Shown piece after piece: positions 25,957 to 34,279 of a stretch of 64,000 nucleotides of DNA. Below the pieces are notes generated by a model. It saw only the letters and a list, made by a program, of their open reading frames with translations, ran no database searches and was not told where the DNA came from. The translations under genes were made by a program, and so were the position numbers. Within the stretch, counting starts at the first letter, position 1. Each line of letters opens with the position of its first letter. The stretch is from XYA12-FULL-58-9 sp001798605. Its GTDB lineage: Bacteria; Myxococcota; XYA12-FULL-58-9. The stretch spans positions 1 to 64,000 of the forward strand of contig DAINMX010000005.1 of assembly GCA_036736205.1 (NCBI GenBank). The letters run 5' to 3'.

Positions 25957-28305
25957 CTACGGACGCGGTGGCAGCTTATCCCCCACGGGCAACAGCGGCA
26001 ACTCACCAGTGTAGAGCCAACGGTAGGTGCCCAAGGTCGTCAAAACACGCATCACATAACCGCGGGTCTCTTTGATGGTGATCGACTCGGCGAAGACATC
26101 GAAGGGCTGGTTCTGGTAGCGCTTCCACCAGGTAAGCGCCACCGAGTCTCCTGCGTTGTATGCGGCAAGAGCAAGACCGAGATTGCCACCAAGCTTTTTG
26201 ACCTGCGAACCAAGTAACGCTGCACCGAGTCGTGCATTGACTTCGGGCTCGAGCAGGTCCTCTGCGGTATTGACGACCACTGGCGGCTGGAGAATCTTGC
26301 CGGCGCGCTGGCCGCTCTCGAAAAGCAGTTGCGTCAAGCCATAGGCACCCGCCCAACTGACAACTTGAGGATCGAGGGCACTCTCCTCACGCGCCAACGC
26401 CTGGAGAAACAGATTGGGCAGATGGGACTCCTTCTCACTCGCTTCGATGAATTCACGAAATGCCAACGGATAGGCAGCCAACCACACCGCACCGTTCTCT
26501 CCATTCGGATACTCGGCCAAAGTGTCGGCAAAATCGGTGCGCAGACGCCAATGAGCATCGCGATGTGCACCAGCGCGATCGAGCAACAACGAGAGGAGCA
26601 ACAAGGATTGGGCACGCGGACATGTCGATTGGGACTCGACGGCAGAAGGCGATACATTCGCAGCAACCTTGATGGCACGCAGCTCTGCGGCAGCATCTGA
26701 TTGGAGGCCACGCACCAACAATAGCAGGGCACGGTCAAAAGACGGGTCATCCGCGAGAAAACCGGGACACAACGCAGGCTCTTTGCCGGCTGCAGGTGGC
26801 ACGAGTTTTTCGATCACCCTTTCCGCGCGCTTTGGTGCCAACGCCTGGAGGCGACCCAAAGCCAACTGCGCGTAATACCCCAAGGGTTCGCTGTCGATAG
26901 CGCGAACAAATTCACCGGCTGCCTCATCCTGCTCTCCCGCTGCGGTGCTTAGCCTGCCGAGCCAGTAGTGTGCCCGTGCCCGCTCAAAACGGTTGGTGAC
27001 ACAACCATCATCGTCGAGGACCCGCCGCAGGGCATCCTTGGCCCCGTTGTTCTCCTTGCGTTGGTATGCCATCCATGCCATTCGCCAGCGCGCCTCGCCG
27101 CAGTGGTCACCTTTCTCTGGCAACTCTTCGATGCGCCCATAGTAGGTTGCGGCTTCCTTCCAGCGCTGGCGGCGTTGGTAGAGATCGCCGGCCCAGAAGA
27201 GCACGTCGTCTACCATGGTGTGCCCGGCGAAGCGCTCGGCGAATTTGTCGATGATCGGCATAGCCTCGAGGCCATTCTTGATTGAAACTACCTTGGCATG
27301 CAGATACATGGCACGGCGCACCAGGTCCTCGCTTTCGCAAGTCGCAACCACCTCACCGAGAAATTGATCGGCGTTGCCGTAATGGCGAAGCTTGCGCGAC
27401 GCGAGACCCGCAGCGAACCGTTTGCGACACAAAAGCTCTGGCGTGAGATCTTTGTCTGGGATGACTGCCACCGCCGTGAGCACCCGCTCGCTGCGATGTT
27501 CGTCCAGAAGTTTCTCGGCCCGGTACAACAACTGTTCCGGGGTGGCCGATGCACCAGCCGGTGGCTCCTCCGGGGTCAACCGGGACACCGGCTCTTCGAT
27601 GTAGCGGCGCATGGTCAGCCGGTTGGCCACGTCGTCTTTGCCGAGAAGCGTCGCTGCCTTGGCCTGCGCCTCAAGCCACAATGAACGTGCGTCCATATCA
27701 TCCTGAGGCAGCACCTGTTCTATGCGGGTACCTATTTCCAAGAGCTTCGCCGGGTCGCTCGCGCCGAGGGCGAAGGTTAGCGGCAACGCTGCTGCCCACG
27801 CGACACTGGGATGCTTGTTGTCCAACAAAGGTAACAAAGCCCGAACCGCCGTGCTCGAATCTCCTCGCGCCTGTGCAAGCAAACCGCGTTCCAGCGTGAC
27901 GTACTCAGCAAGAGCCGGATCACCATCGGCACCAGCGAGCGCTTCCTCCGCCTCCGCCATGTTCTCCGTCATGCGCAGGGCCCGCGCTCGGAGCAACGCC
28001 GCCTGTGGCGACGGGTCGTTCCCGAGCACCAACAGTGCTTCGGCACCCTTGCCGTTCCCGAGCAGGACATCCGCTTGGCTCACGCGGTGACGTGTTTGTT
28101 GCGGCTGCCAGGGAAGGTCGGCGATCACGATTGGCGTTGTTCGCCTCTGTTCCGCAACGTCCTCTGCTGATGGCGATTCGACAGGTTGCGCCACCTCTGC
28201 AGACACCATGGCCCCGTACCTCGGCCCCTCGACCTCCTGCACCATGCTAGGCGTGCACGCGACCGCGTTCGTGACGAAGACCACCCATAGGCGCGCCAAC
28301 TTCAT
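25957..28305 (-). CDS. Lytic transglycosylase lipoprotein with long TPR-like superhelix (Slt70-like)
   Basis: A 782-residue periplasmic lipoprotein. The ATG at 28305 has GGAGA upstream and gives a signal peptide with lipobox AVAC. About 550 residues of helical repeats follow (many paired-helix motifs such as AMYLHAKVVSIKNGLEAMPIIDKFAERF). The C-terminal SLT domain carries catalytic Glu641 (AREESALDP), GAYGLTQLL and LALAAYNAG, the classic transglycosylase signature. It would cleave peptidoglycan to 1,6-anhydro-muropeptides. It is coupled to the upstream ferredoxin gene through a four-base ATGA overlap, which is an odd pairing. The frame continues to 28500 but that part overlaps the ferredoxin gene. 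Confidence 0.9.
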   Translation of the reverse strand: MKLARLWVVFVTNAVACTPSMVQEVEGPRYGAMVSAEVAQPVESPSAEDVAEQRRTTPIVIADLPWQPQQTRHRVSQADVLLGNGKGAEALLVLGNDPSPQAALLRARALRMTENMAEAEEALAGADGDPALAEYVTLERGLLAQARGDSSTAVRALLPLLDNKHPSVAWAAALPLTFALGASDPAKLLEIGTRIEQVLPQDDMDARSLWLEAQAKAATLLGKDDVANRLTMRRYIEEPVSRLTPEEPPAGASATPEQLLYRAEKLLDEHRSERVLTAVAVIPDKDLTPELLCRKRFAAGLASRKLRHYGNADQFLGEVVATCESEDLVRRAMYLHAKVVSIKNGLEAMPIIDKFAERFAGHTMVDDVLFWAGDLYQRRQRWKEAATYYGRIEELPEKGDHCGEARWRMAWMAYQRKENNGAKDALRRVLDDDGCVTNRFERARAHYWLGRLSTAAGEQDEAAGEFVRAIDSEPLGYYAQLALGRLQALAPKRAERVIEKLVPPAAGKEPALCPGFLADDPSFDRALLLLVRGLQSDAAAELRAIKVAANVSPSAVESQSTCPRAQSLLLLSLLLDRAGAHRDAHWRLRTDFADTLAEYPNGENGAVWLAAYPLAFREFIEASEKESHLPNLFLQALAREESALDPQVVSWAGAYGLTQLLFESGQRAGKILQPPVVVNTAEDLLEPEVNARLGAALLGSQVKKLGGNLGLALAAYNAGDSVALTWWKRYQNQPFDVFAESITIKETRGYVMRVLTTLGTYRWLYTGELPLLPVGDKLPPRP

Positions 28306-28634
28306 TGATTTCTCCGCTGTGGAAGATTCCCCTGTCGGCGGGGACGTGGCACGGGCACAACCACCTCGATTGAGCACTGCAATAATATCTGACAGGCAAG
28401 CCGCATTCCCTGAGAAATGAGAACATTTCCCAGTGCCCGTTTCTCCGTGGCGTTGGGGGCAGGTAGCGCTTCTTTGCCTTGGGTAATGGTCACTCTGCAC
28501 AAATGGCAGGCACCCTTGCCGCCACAGGCGGTCTCGATGGGGATGTTGTTCTGCATGATGGCGCCAAGGAGCTTGGTACCAACATCGGCCTCGAGCCTTT
28601 GACCATTGACCGCAATGGAAACTCGTTCACTCAT
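28302..28634 (-). CDS. 2Fe-2S ferredoxin (plant/adrenodoxin-like fold)
   Basis: A 110-residue electron carrier. The cluster motif is CGGKGACHLC (three of the Cys) followed by a fourth in RLACQ about 35 residues on, which fits a single [2Fe-2S] beta-grasp ferredoxin. I start it at the ATG at 28634 (MSERVSIAVNGQ), which matches the first strand of the fold. The C-terminus is basic and Pro-rich (VPRPRRQGNLPQRRNQ). Its stop overlaps the transglycosylase start. The electron donor is unknown; the hydrogenase operon on the same strand lies only a few hundred bases upstream. Confidence 0.9.
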   Translation of the reverse strand: MSERVSIAVNGQRLEADVGTKLLGAIMQNNIPIETACGGKGACHLCRVTITQGKEALPAPNATEKRALGNVLISQGMRLACQILLQCSIEVVVPVPRPRRQGNLPQRRNQ

Positions 28635-28759
28635 GCACAAAGGCATAGCGCAACACGACACGAGTCCCAACACATCCGACGGCCCGCGGACAGTGGCGTC
28701 AACCCCTAGTTGTGTCGGTTTGACTGCAGAGATGTGGAGACCGGTATAGCTCGTCTATC

Positions 28760-29053
28760 TCAATCGCAAGTTGCTTTGGCTGCGCAGGCGGCAAGGGCGG
28801 TGTTGTCCACACCGCTGAAGTCGCCATTGGTGCAACTACCGAGTGCGTCCTCGAGACAGTTGAAATAGTCCGCAACGTCGCAGTCGGATTCGTCGAAGGC
28901 ATCGCACCAACCGTCATTGTAGGTCGAAGCGTAGGTGCCACCGCAATCTTGCACCTTGTCGACATAGCTCTTGCACGCTTCGGCGTTGTCGTTGCCACAT
29001 CCGGCTGCGAATACGAATCCACCAACTGCCAGAACGCTGAGAATCTTCTTCAT
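28760..29053 (-). CDS. Small cysteine-rich lipoprotein
   Basis: A 97-residue product. MKKILSVLAVGGFVFAAGC is a clear lipoprotein signal with lipobox FAAGC. The mature part is acidic with eight further cysteines spaced as CKSYVDKVQDC, WCDAF, SDCDV, NCLEDALGSC and AACAAKATC, which suggests several disulfides in a helical fold. Such small Asp/Cys-rich lipoproteins are frequent in Deltaproteobacteria, but I know no function. An AAGGT lies upstream of the ATG. A hairpin ending in a T run sits 34 bases upstream, with a candidate promoter before it. Confidence 0.78.
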   Translation of the reverse strand: MKKILSVLAVGGFVFAAGCGNDNAEACKSYVDKVQDCGGTYASTYNDGWCDAFDESDCDVADYFNCLEDALGSCTNGDFSGVDNTALAACAAKATCD

Positions 29054-29086
29054 GTTGTCTACCTTTTTTAGATTGTTTGTGTGCTG

Positions 29087-29128
29087 AAAAAGCCCAAGCG
29101 AGGTGGAAGAGAACCACACGTCTTGGGC
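29087..29128 (-). terminator. Rho-independent terminator-like hairpin after hydA, in front of the small lipoprotein gene
   Basis: Read on the minus strand, GCCCAAG (29128-29122) pairs with CTTGGGC (29098-29092), with an inner GTGG/CCAC stem, and is followed at once by TTTTT. It lies 57 bases beyond the hydA stop, so it can end the hydBGDA transcript. It also lies in the leader of the lipoprotein gene, so attenuation is possible. Confidence 0.7.
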
Positions 29129-29134
29129 GTTGAA

Positions 29135-29163
29135 TGTCTAAATCTCGGGTGTCTGAGAGTCAA
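29135..29163 (-). promoter_or_regulatory. Candidate promoter of the small lipoprotein gene
   Basis: On the minus strand TTGACT (29163-29158), a 17-base spacer and TAGACA (29140-29135) form a fair sigma70-type promoter. The start point would fall near 29128, at the first base of the hairpin. The -35 is good, the -10 weak. Confidence 0.35.
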
Positions 29164-29184
29164 GGTGAAACATCATCGGCGCGC

Positions 29185-30462
29185 TCAGTGGACCGAACAA
29201 GAAATGCAGGGGTCATAGGCTCGCACCAACATTGAGCAGAGGAGCTCCATCTTTGCATCGTCGACGCCGTCCTGGGCGTAATCTGCAACGAGCTTTTGAA
29301 TATCAAGGTGGATATTGGCGTGATTCTGGGTTGTTGGAATGACACAGTTCGCGCGGATGACTCGGCCATCGTCGCCGTATTCGTAGTCATGATAGAGAAT
29401 GCCGCGGGGTACTTCCACAGCGCCAACGCCGCGGCTAGCCTTCGCCTCGACCTCTGACATGATGATGCTGTCGTCTGAGTCAATCATCTCACGAATCATG
29501 TCGATGGATTCGTGCACCACATGAACACACTCAAGGAGCTGTGCGACATTGCACATGTAGGGGTTGTAGCTCGGAACCAACAGCCCAAGCTCCGCTGCCA
29601 TCAGGCGAGCGGTGGGTACCAGAAACTTTCGATTGTTGTTGACCCGAGCGAGGGCTCCTACGGCGAACGCGTCACGCGAGAGCTTGCAGAGCTTCGAAGT
29701 GAAGCCGTCACTCACATACTCGTTGGTCATGGCCAGATACTCACTCTCGTTTTTGACCACGCCGTCGCTCGAGATGAGCTGACCGCCAATCCATGGGTAG
29801 CTGCCATCGCCCTTGAGGGACACAAATTCCGTTTCCCGCTCGAAGGCTGGGATCTCGAAGGTCTTAAACAACTCAAAGGTCCTTTGCAGATCGTCAGACG
29901 TGGCGATGAGCTCCTCGCCAAAGCCGGCGAGAGCCTTCTTGTCCGGCATGACCGCCATACCGCCGACCTGGATAGACACGGGGTGGGTGGTGCGACCCGC
30001 GACGGCATCACAGATGCGGTTCGCGAGGTTCTTGAGCCGCGCCGCGATCGCGAAGGTCTCGGGATCTTTTTCGACCAGAGGAATGGCGCTCGGCAGCCCG
30101 AGAAAATCAGGAGCAGACAGGAAGAAGAGATGCAGGACGTGACTTTGCAAAGTCTCGGCGTGCTTGGCGAGCAACCGCAGCTTCTGCGCCAACGGCGGCA
30201 CGAGAACCCCAAAGGCGTTCTCGGTGGCGCGGACACTGGCGAGGCAATGGCCGATAGAGCAGATACCGCAAATCCTGGCGGTAAGAATCCCCGCGGAGGT
30301 ATAGTGCTTGCCCTTGAGCATCACTTCGAAAAAGCGTGGAGTCTCGACCACCTCCCAACGCGCTTCCTCGATCTTGCCACCTTTGATGCTGATCTTGATG
30401 TTGCCGTGCCCCTCAACTCGAGCGAGATGATGGACATTGACGTTAAGATCTAGGGTCTTCAT
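29185..30462 (-). CDS. hydA: [NiFe] hydrogenase large subunit, group 3b type (alpha)
   Basis: A 425-residue catalytic subunit of a cytoplasmic bidirectional, NAD(P)-linked hydrogenase. The nickel ligands are Cys65 and Cys68 in RICGICSIGHC (L1) and Cys419 and Cys422 in DPCISCSVH (L2). The protein stops right at the His of L2, His425: there is no C-terminal peptide for a maturation protease to remove. Past the TGA the same frame reads only three codons (Ala-Arg-Arg) before another TGA. It overlaps hydD by ATGA and ends the hydBGDA operon. The short subunit and the gene set indicate group 3b (sulfhydrogenase type). Maturation genes are not in the window. Confidence 0.93.
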   Translation of the reverse strand: MKTLDLNVNVHHLARVEGHGNIKISIKGGKIEEARWEVVETPRFFEVMLKGKHYTSAGILTARICGICSIGHCLASVRATENAFGVLVPPLAQKLRLLAKHAETLQSHVLHLFFLSAPDFLGLPSAIPLVEKDPETFAIAARLKNLANRICDAVAGRTTHPVSIQVGGMAVMPDKKALAGFGEELIATSDDLQRTFELFKTFEIPAFERETEFVSLKGDGSYPWIGGQLISSDGVVKNESEYLAMTNEYVSDGFTSKLCKLSRDAFAVGALARVNNNRKFLVPTARLMAAELGLLVPSYNPYMCNVAQLLECVHVVHESIDMIREMIDSDDSIIMSEVEAKASRGVGAVEVPRGILYHDYEYGDDGRVIRANCVIPTTQNHANIHLDIQKLVADYAQDGVDDAKMELLCSMLVRAYDPCISCSVH

Positions 30463-31211
30463 CGCAATCCCTCGAATCCGCCAAAGAAACCGAGCCGCTC
30501 GTCGATCTCCTTCTGACTGAAGCCTCGCTCCCTGGCGATGGCGATGAACTGTTCAAGGTTGCAGTCTTCTGCCGGACCGCGACATCCCCAACAGCCCAAA
30601 CCACCGGCCGGGCAGGGTGCGTTACAACCCGAGCGGGCAATAGAACCGAGACAGAGCTTGCCGTGCTCGAACAGGCAGGTGATGAAACGATGTTTGCAGT
30701 CAAAACAGACGGGCGACACAGGGAAGGTGAACGCGACTCCCAACACCAAGTGTTGGACGATGCGCTCAACCTCCTCTTTGCTCACCGGACAACCGGGGAT
30801 CTCGAGGTCAACGTCGACGACTTCCTTGATGGAACGCGTGAGTCCCGTCGCTTGCGGCTTGTCGCCATACACCTCGCGATTGGCGTCATCGAGGTTATAG
30901 GCATTCTTCATGCGGTTGACGCCACCAAATGATGCGCAGCTACCCATGGCCACCAGAATCTTGGCCCGGGAACGGATTTCTTTGATCCGCTCAACTTCGT
31001 CATCCCGGGATATGCACCCATCAATAATGGCTACGTCGTAGTCGTCACGTCGGGTGGAGGTCACCTCGCGAAAATTGACGATCTCGATACTTCCGAGAAA
31101 CGCCGCGAGGCTCTCCTCCTTGTTGGCGAGCTGCAACTCACAGCCCTCACAACCCGTGAAATCAAAGACTGCCACTTTGGGGCGTGCGGGCTCGATGCCG
31201 AGGTATTTCAT
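30459..31211 (-). CDS. hydD: [NiFe] hydrogenase small subunit (delta)
   Basis: A 250-residue electron-transfer subunit. The proximal Fe-S cluster site starts with Cys21 and Cys24 (FTGCEGCELQLAN), continues with GSCASFGG and LEIPGCPVS, and further Cys-rich motifs near the C-terminus (CFDCKHRFITCLFEHGKLCLG, NAPCPAGGLGCWGCRGP) should bind medial and distal clusters. There is no twin-arginine signal, consistent with a cytoplasmic group 3 enzyme. GAGGA precedes the ATG. It follows hydG by ten bases and overlaps hydA by four. Confidence 0.93.
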   Translation of the reverse strand: MKYLGIEPARPKVAVFDFTGCEGCELQLANKEESLAAFLGSIEIVNFREVTSTRRDDYDVAIIDGCISRDDEVERIKEIRSRAKILVAMGSCASFGGVNRMKNAYNLDDANREVYGDKPQATGLTRSIKEVVDVDLEIPGCPVSKEEVERIVQHLVLGVAFTFPVSPVCFDCKHRFITCLFEHGKLCLGSIARSGCNAPCPAGGLGCWGCRGPAEDCNLEQFIAIARERGFSQKEIDERLGFFGGFEGLR

Positions 31212-31221
31212 CTATGTGTCC

Positions 31222-32130
31222 TCAGATCGCTTCTTTGAGGTTCAGCACCGACCAGTAATCAAATACTGGGCCGTCGATGCAGGTGAAGGTCGAGCCGATG
31301 TTGCAACGACAACACTTGCCCATACCACAATGCATGCGCCGCTCCAGAGACACGAACATGTGTTGCATGGGGATCCCCATGTCGCGAAGCCGATTGCAGA
31401 CAAACTTGAACATCACCGGCGGACCACAGACGATTGCGTAAGTGTCGTTGGCATCGAAGGTGATGCCGTCGAGAAGCTGGGTGATTAAGCCGACGTGGCC
31501 ATCCCATTTCTCGTCGGGTTTTTCGACGATGATGTCGAGCTTGACCCCATAGATGCGGCGCCACTCCTCGTATTCGTAATCGAAGAGGAGGTCCTTGGGA
31601 CGCTTCGCACCGTAGATGATATGAGCGTCGGCGAATTCACCGAGATTCTCGGTGACGTAGTAGATGGGTGCCCGCAGGGGCGCTAGGCCGAGACCACCGG
31701 CGATGAGGAGAACATTCTTCCCACGCATTTTTCCCAAGGGGAAATGGGTACCAAAGGGACCTCGCAGTCCGACAGGCGTCTTGGGTTTGCAGGCGTGCAA
31801 CAGTCCGGTGACCAAGCCCGCCTTGCGGATACACAGCTCGATATGTCCTTTTTGCGAGGAAGAGCTCGATATGGAGATGGGCACCTCTCCGTAGCCAGGC
31901 AGCTCCACCATGACAAACTGACCGGGCAAGAATGAGAAGCGCTCCCGTTCTTGCGCATCGAGTATACGAATGTGGAACAACTTCTCCTGTTCAGTGAGTT
32001 CAACGACGTTGGTGATCTCTGCGCGATGCACTTTGTCCACGTGCTTGAGCTGTTTGCGACGATTGAAGTCGAGCGCTTTCTGTATCTCGAGCTCGTCGCG
32101 GACATCGTAGGGATGAAGGATCACACTCAT
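31222..32130 (-). CDS. hydG: Hydrogenase FAD/NAD(P)-binding subunit (gamma)
   Basis: A 302-residue ferredoxin-NADP reductase-like subunit that would pass electrons between the Fe-S chain and NAD(P). The FAD domain includes FLPGQFVMVELPGYGEVPISIS (68-89), the NAD(P) domain LLIAGGLGLAPLR (141-153) and YAIVCGPPVMFKF. The C-terminus has a [2Fe-2S] motif with Cys268, Cys273, Cys276 and Cys284 (MHCGMGKCCRC, FTC). I start it at the ATG at 32130, which overlaps the hydB stop as ATGA. The longer frame to 32190 runs into hydB coding sequence. Confidence 0.93.
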   Translation of the reverse strand: MSVILHPYDVRDELEIQKALDFNRRKQLKHVDKVHRAEITNVVELTEQEKLFHIRILDAQERERFSFLPGQFVMVELPGYGEVPISISSSSSQKGHIELCIRKAGLVTGLLHACKPKTPVGLRGPFGTHFPLGKMRGKNVLLIAGGLGLAPLRAPIYYVTENLGEFADAHIIYGAKRPKDLLFDYEYEEWRRIYGVKLDIIVEKPDEKWDGHVGLITQLLDGITFDANDTYAIVCGPPVMFKFVCNRLRDMGIPMQHMFVSLERRMHCGMGKCCRCNIGSTFTCIDGPVFDYWSVLNLKEAI

Positions 32131-33170
32131 CGTGCCGCCTCCTTCTCGAGATCGGTAATCACCTCCGGCGGATTGATCCCCGCAAGGCACACATCACCAC
32201 AGCGATTGCAGCCAACACACTTGGGCTCATCGTAGGTTTCAACGAAGCCGCGGTGTTGATGGTAGTAACGGTACTTGAGCCTGCTCTCCCGCGACGGTCG
32301 GAAGTTATGACCACCGGCCACCATGGCAAAATCGTATAGGTTGCAGGAATAGAGTCGCTTGACTTTGGCCGACTCGGAGAAATCCATGGCAACCTTCTCT
32401 TCAACGCCATAGCAGTAGCAGGTGGGACACACCGCCGAGCAGCTACCACAACTCAGGCACTTATCGCCCCATTTCTTCCATACCGGCGATTGGAACTCGA
32501 GATCGAGGATCTGTGGTAAATTGCGGATGGAGACCTCGACCTTGAAGCCCTTGGCGATACGATTGCGCGTCTGTACGTAGGCTTCGTTGTCGGCCTCGGT
32601 GGGGTCACGGATCTCCACATTCGCAGCCACGCGATAGCCACGGTCAGAGTCAATGGCGACAAAGTAACGGTCACCGAGATCGGTGAGGAAGAGGTCGAAT
32701 CCGTGACTCACAATGTCCGAACCGACCGACGCGCAAAACCCATTCTCGCAGGGATCATGATCAAGACCGATGATGAAGGTGTTCTTGCGTCTCGCGAGGT
32801 AGTAGGGACTCGGGAAATCGCCCTTGAGTAGAACCTTGTCGAGCTTGACCAGCGCATTGATGTCACAGGCGCGCATACCAACGATGGCGCGCGGCTGAAT
32901 GCGATATTTGATCTCCTGCTCCCAGTCACCGCCTTGGAACCGATAGGTCGACAGGTTTTCTTTGAACGGTAGAAAGTAGGTCTTGGGAGAGTACTCGCTT
33001 TTCTCGTAGTCGAGGTCCATGTCAGCAAATGCTGTGATTGGTAAGAACTGGTGCACACCCTTGCCATCCGGATGGCGAGTTTTCATCCGCGGGCCGATCA
33101 CCTCATTGGATTCGAGCAATAGGCCCACCAGTTCCTCGAAGCTGGATTTGGCCATCACCTTAAACAGCAT
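32127..33170 (-). CDS. hydB: Hydrogenase 4Fe-4S subunit (beta)
   Basis: A 347-residue subunit related to sulfhydrogenase beta and anaerobic sulfite reductase A. Two ferredoxin-type [4Fe-4S] motifs are seen: Cys238-241-244-248 (CLSCGSCSAVC) and Cys318-321-324-328 (CVGCNRCGDVC). Upstream are GMRACDINAL and DHDPCENGFC, which are conserved in this family. GGAGG lies before the ATG. It is the first gene of the operon, and the 268 bases upstream should hold the promoter, though I see no clear box. The electron path would run alpha-delta-beta/gamma to NAD(P). Confidence 0.92.
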   Translation of the reverse strand: MLFKVMAKSSFEELVGLLLESNEVIGPRMKTRHPDGKGVHQFLPITAFADMDLDYEKSEYSPKTYFLPFKENLSTYRFQGGDWEQEIKYRIQPRAIVGMRACDINALVKLDKVLLKGDFPSPYYLARRKNTFIIGLDHDPCENGFCASVGSDIVSHGFDLFLTDLGDRYFVAIDSDRGYRVAANVEIRDPTEADNEAYVQTRNRIAKGFKVEVSIRNLPQILDLEFQSPVWKKWGDKCLSCGSCSAVCPTCYCYGVEEKVAMDFSESAKVKRLYSCNLYDFAMVAGGHNFRPSRESRLKYRYYHQHRGFVETYDEPKCVGCNRCGDVCLAGINPPEVITDLEKEAAR

Positions 33171-33438
33171 GTCGTGCCCTCCACGGATGATGCCCTTGTC
33201 TATTGATCGTCTCGTCCCTCTATCGACGATGCCACGACTTGTTCAACATTCTGGGCCGTTTCGAAATAGTAATCATTGTTAAATAGGGGTCATGGAATTT
33301 GCCACAGATTCACTTGCAATCAAACTCCCAATCTGAGTTGCTGAGTTGACAGCAGCTTGGGCAACAGCCCACGGGATCTCACATCGACCTTCGGCGAAGC
33401 TGATTCCATCCGAAGACAGAAGCGCATAGGGTGATGCC

Positions 33439-33951
33439 ATGAAACTCGAGGTGACACAAACTTGGGACGGAGTCCCTCTCGAAGAAGATGCCCATGCGTG
33501 TGTGAAATTCCGCTTAACCGAAGATGCCCTGACCATCGAGGTCGAAGCACCGTTCTTTGGCGATCCCGCGCCCAAACATCCTGCCGGGCGCGTTGACCAA
33601 CTGTGGGAGCATGAGGTGGTGGAGCTCTTTCTTCTCGGGGATGGCGAACGTTATCTCGAGGTGGAGATGGGCCCCCTGGGACACTACCTGGTGTTGCAGC
33701 TTTGTGGTACACGACGTGTTGAGCGCCAAGCCCTGCTCATGGAATACCATGCAACCATCGAGGGGGACCGCTGGCGTGGAACCGCTCGCCTACCCAAGAG
33801 CTTTCTCCCTGACAACCCAACCCGTGGTAACGCCTACGCCGTCCACGGTCGCGACAGCGAACGCCAGTACCTTGCCGCCTTCCCGGTGCCTGGAGACCTG
33901 CCCGACTTTCATCGTCTCGAGTGTTTTGGACCTGTCACACTGAGCTCATAA
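33439..33951 (+). CDS. UPF0462 (C4orf33-like) carbohydrate-binding-fold protein
   Basis: A 170-residue protein that matches the UPF0462 family, best known from the animal protein C4orf33: TWDGVPLEED, EAPFFGDPAP, VDQLWEHEVVELFLLGDGERYLEVEMGPLGHYLVLQLCG, and PVPGDLPDFHRLECF. The fold resembles DOMON/CBM9 beta-sandwiches that bind sugars or heme. No signal peptide, so probably cytoplasmic. Function unknown. The last six bases overlap the end of the convergent DUF493 gene. Confidence 0.82.
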   Translation: MKLEVTQTWDGVPLEEDAHACVKFRLTEDALTIEVEAPFFGDPAPKHPAGRVDQLWEHEVVELFLLGDGERYLEVEMGPLGHYLVLQLCGTRRVERQALLMEYHATIEGDRWRGTARLPKSFLPDNPTRGNAYAVHGRDSERQYLAAFPVPGDLPDFHRLECFGPVTLSS

Positions 33952-34200
33952 CCCGATCAATCCTTCAATCATCCTGCTGCGCTCAAAGGTCGCCAAGACC
34001 GACTCGGCAGACTCCATCCGCACCCTAACCGCGACTCTTACATACTTTCCTGCCGAAGACGGCCGATACTCAGACTCGGCACCGCCGGCGAACAGCGCCT
34101 CCACCTCCCCGACCTTCGCCTGAGGCACGATGAAACGAAACGTGAATTCGCAGGGGAAGTCGTGTCCCTCTTCGAGGAGGTGCCTGAACTGCTCCGTCAT
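33946..34200 (-). CDS. DUF493 (YbeD-like) protein
   Basis: An 84-residue small alpha/beta protein. CEFTFRFIVPQAK, then EYRPSSAGKYVRVAVRVRMESAESVLATFERSRMIEG match the YbeD/DUF493 pattern, including the PSSxGxY segment. The fold resembles ACT-like regulatory domains; the role is unknown. Length is normal. Convergent with UPF0462 with a six-base overlap. Confidence 0.8.
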   Translation of the reverse strand: MTEQFRHLLEEGHDFPCEFTFRFIVPQAKVGEVEALFAGGAESEYRPSSAGKYVRVAVRVRMESAESVLATFERSRMIEGLIGL

Positions 34201-34279
34201 GATTCAACTGCTATTGCCGCAAAGTCACACCCCATGGCAAGACAGGTCGACAGAAGATGACAGGGGCTGTCTGACGCCG

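Noticed and set aside
29512..30453. Plus-strand frame of 313 codons opposite hydA
   Set aside because: Antisense to the hydrogenase large subunit whose nickel motifs are unambiguous.
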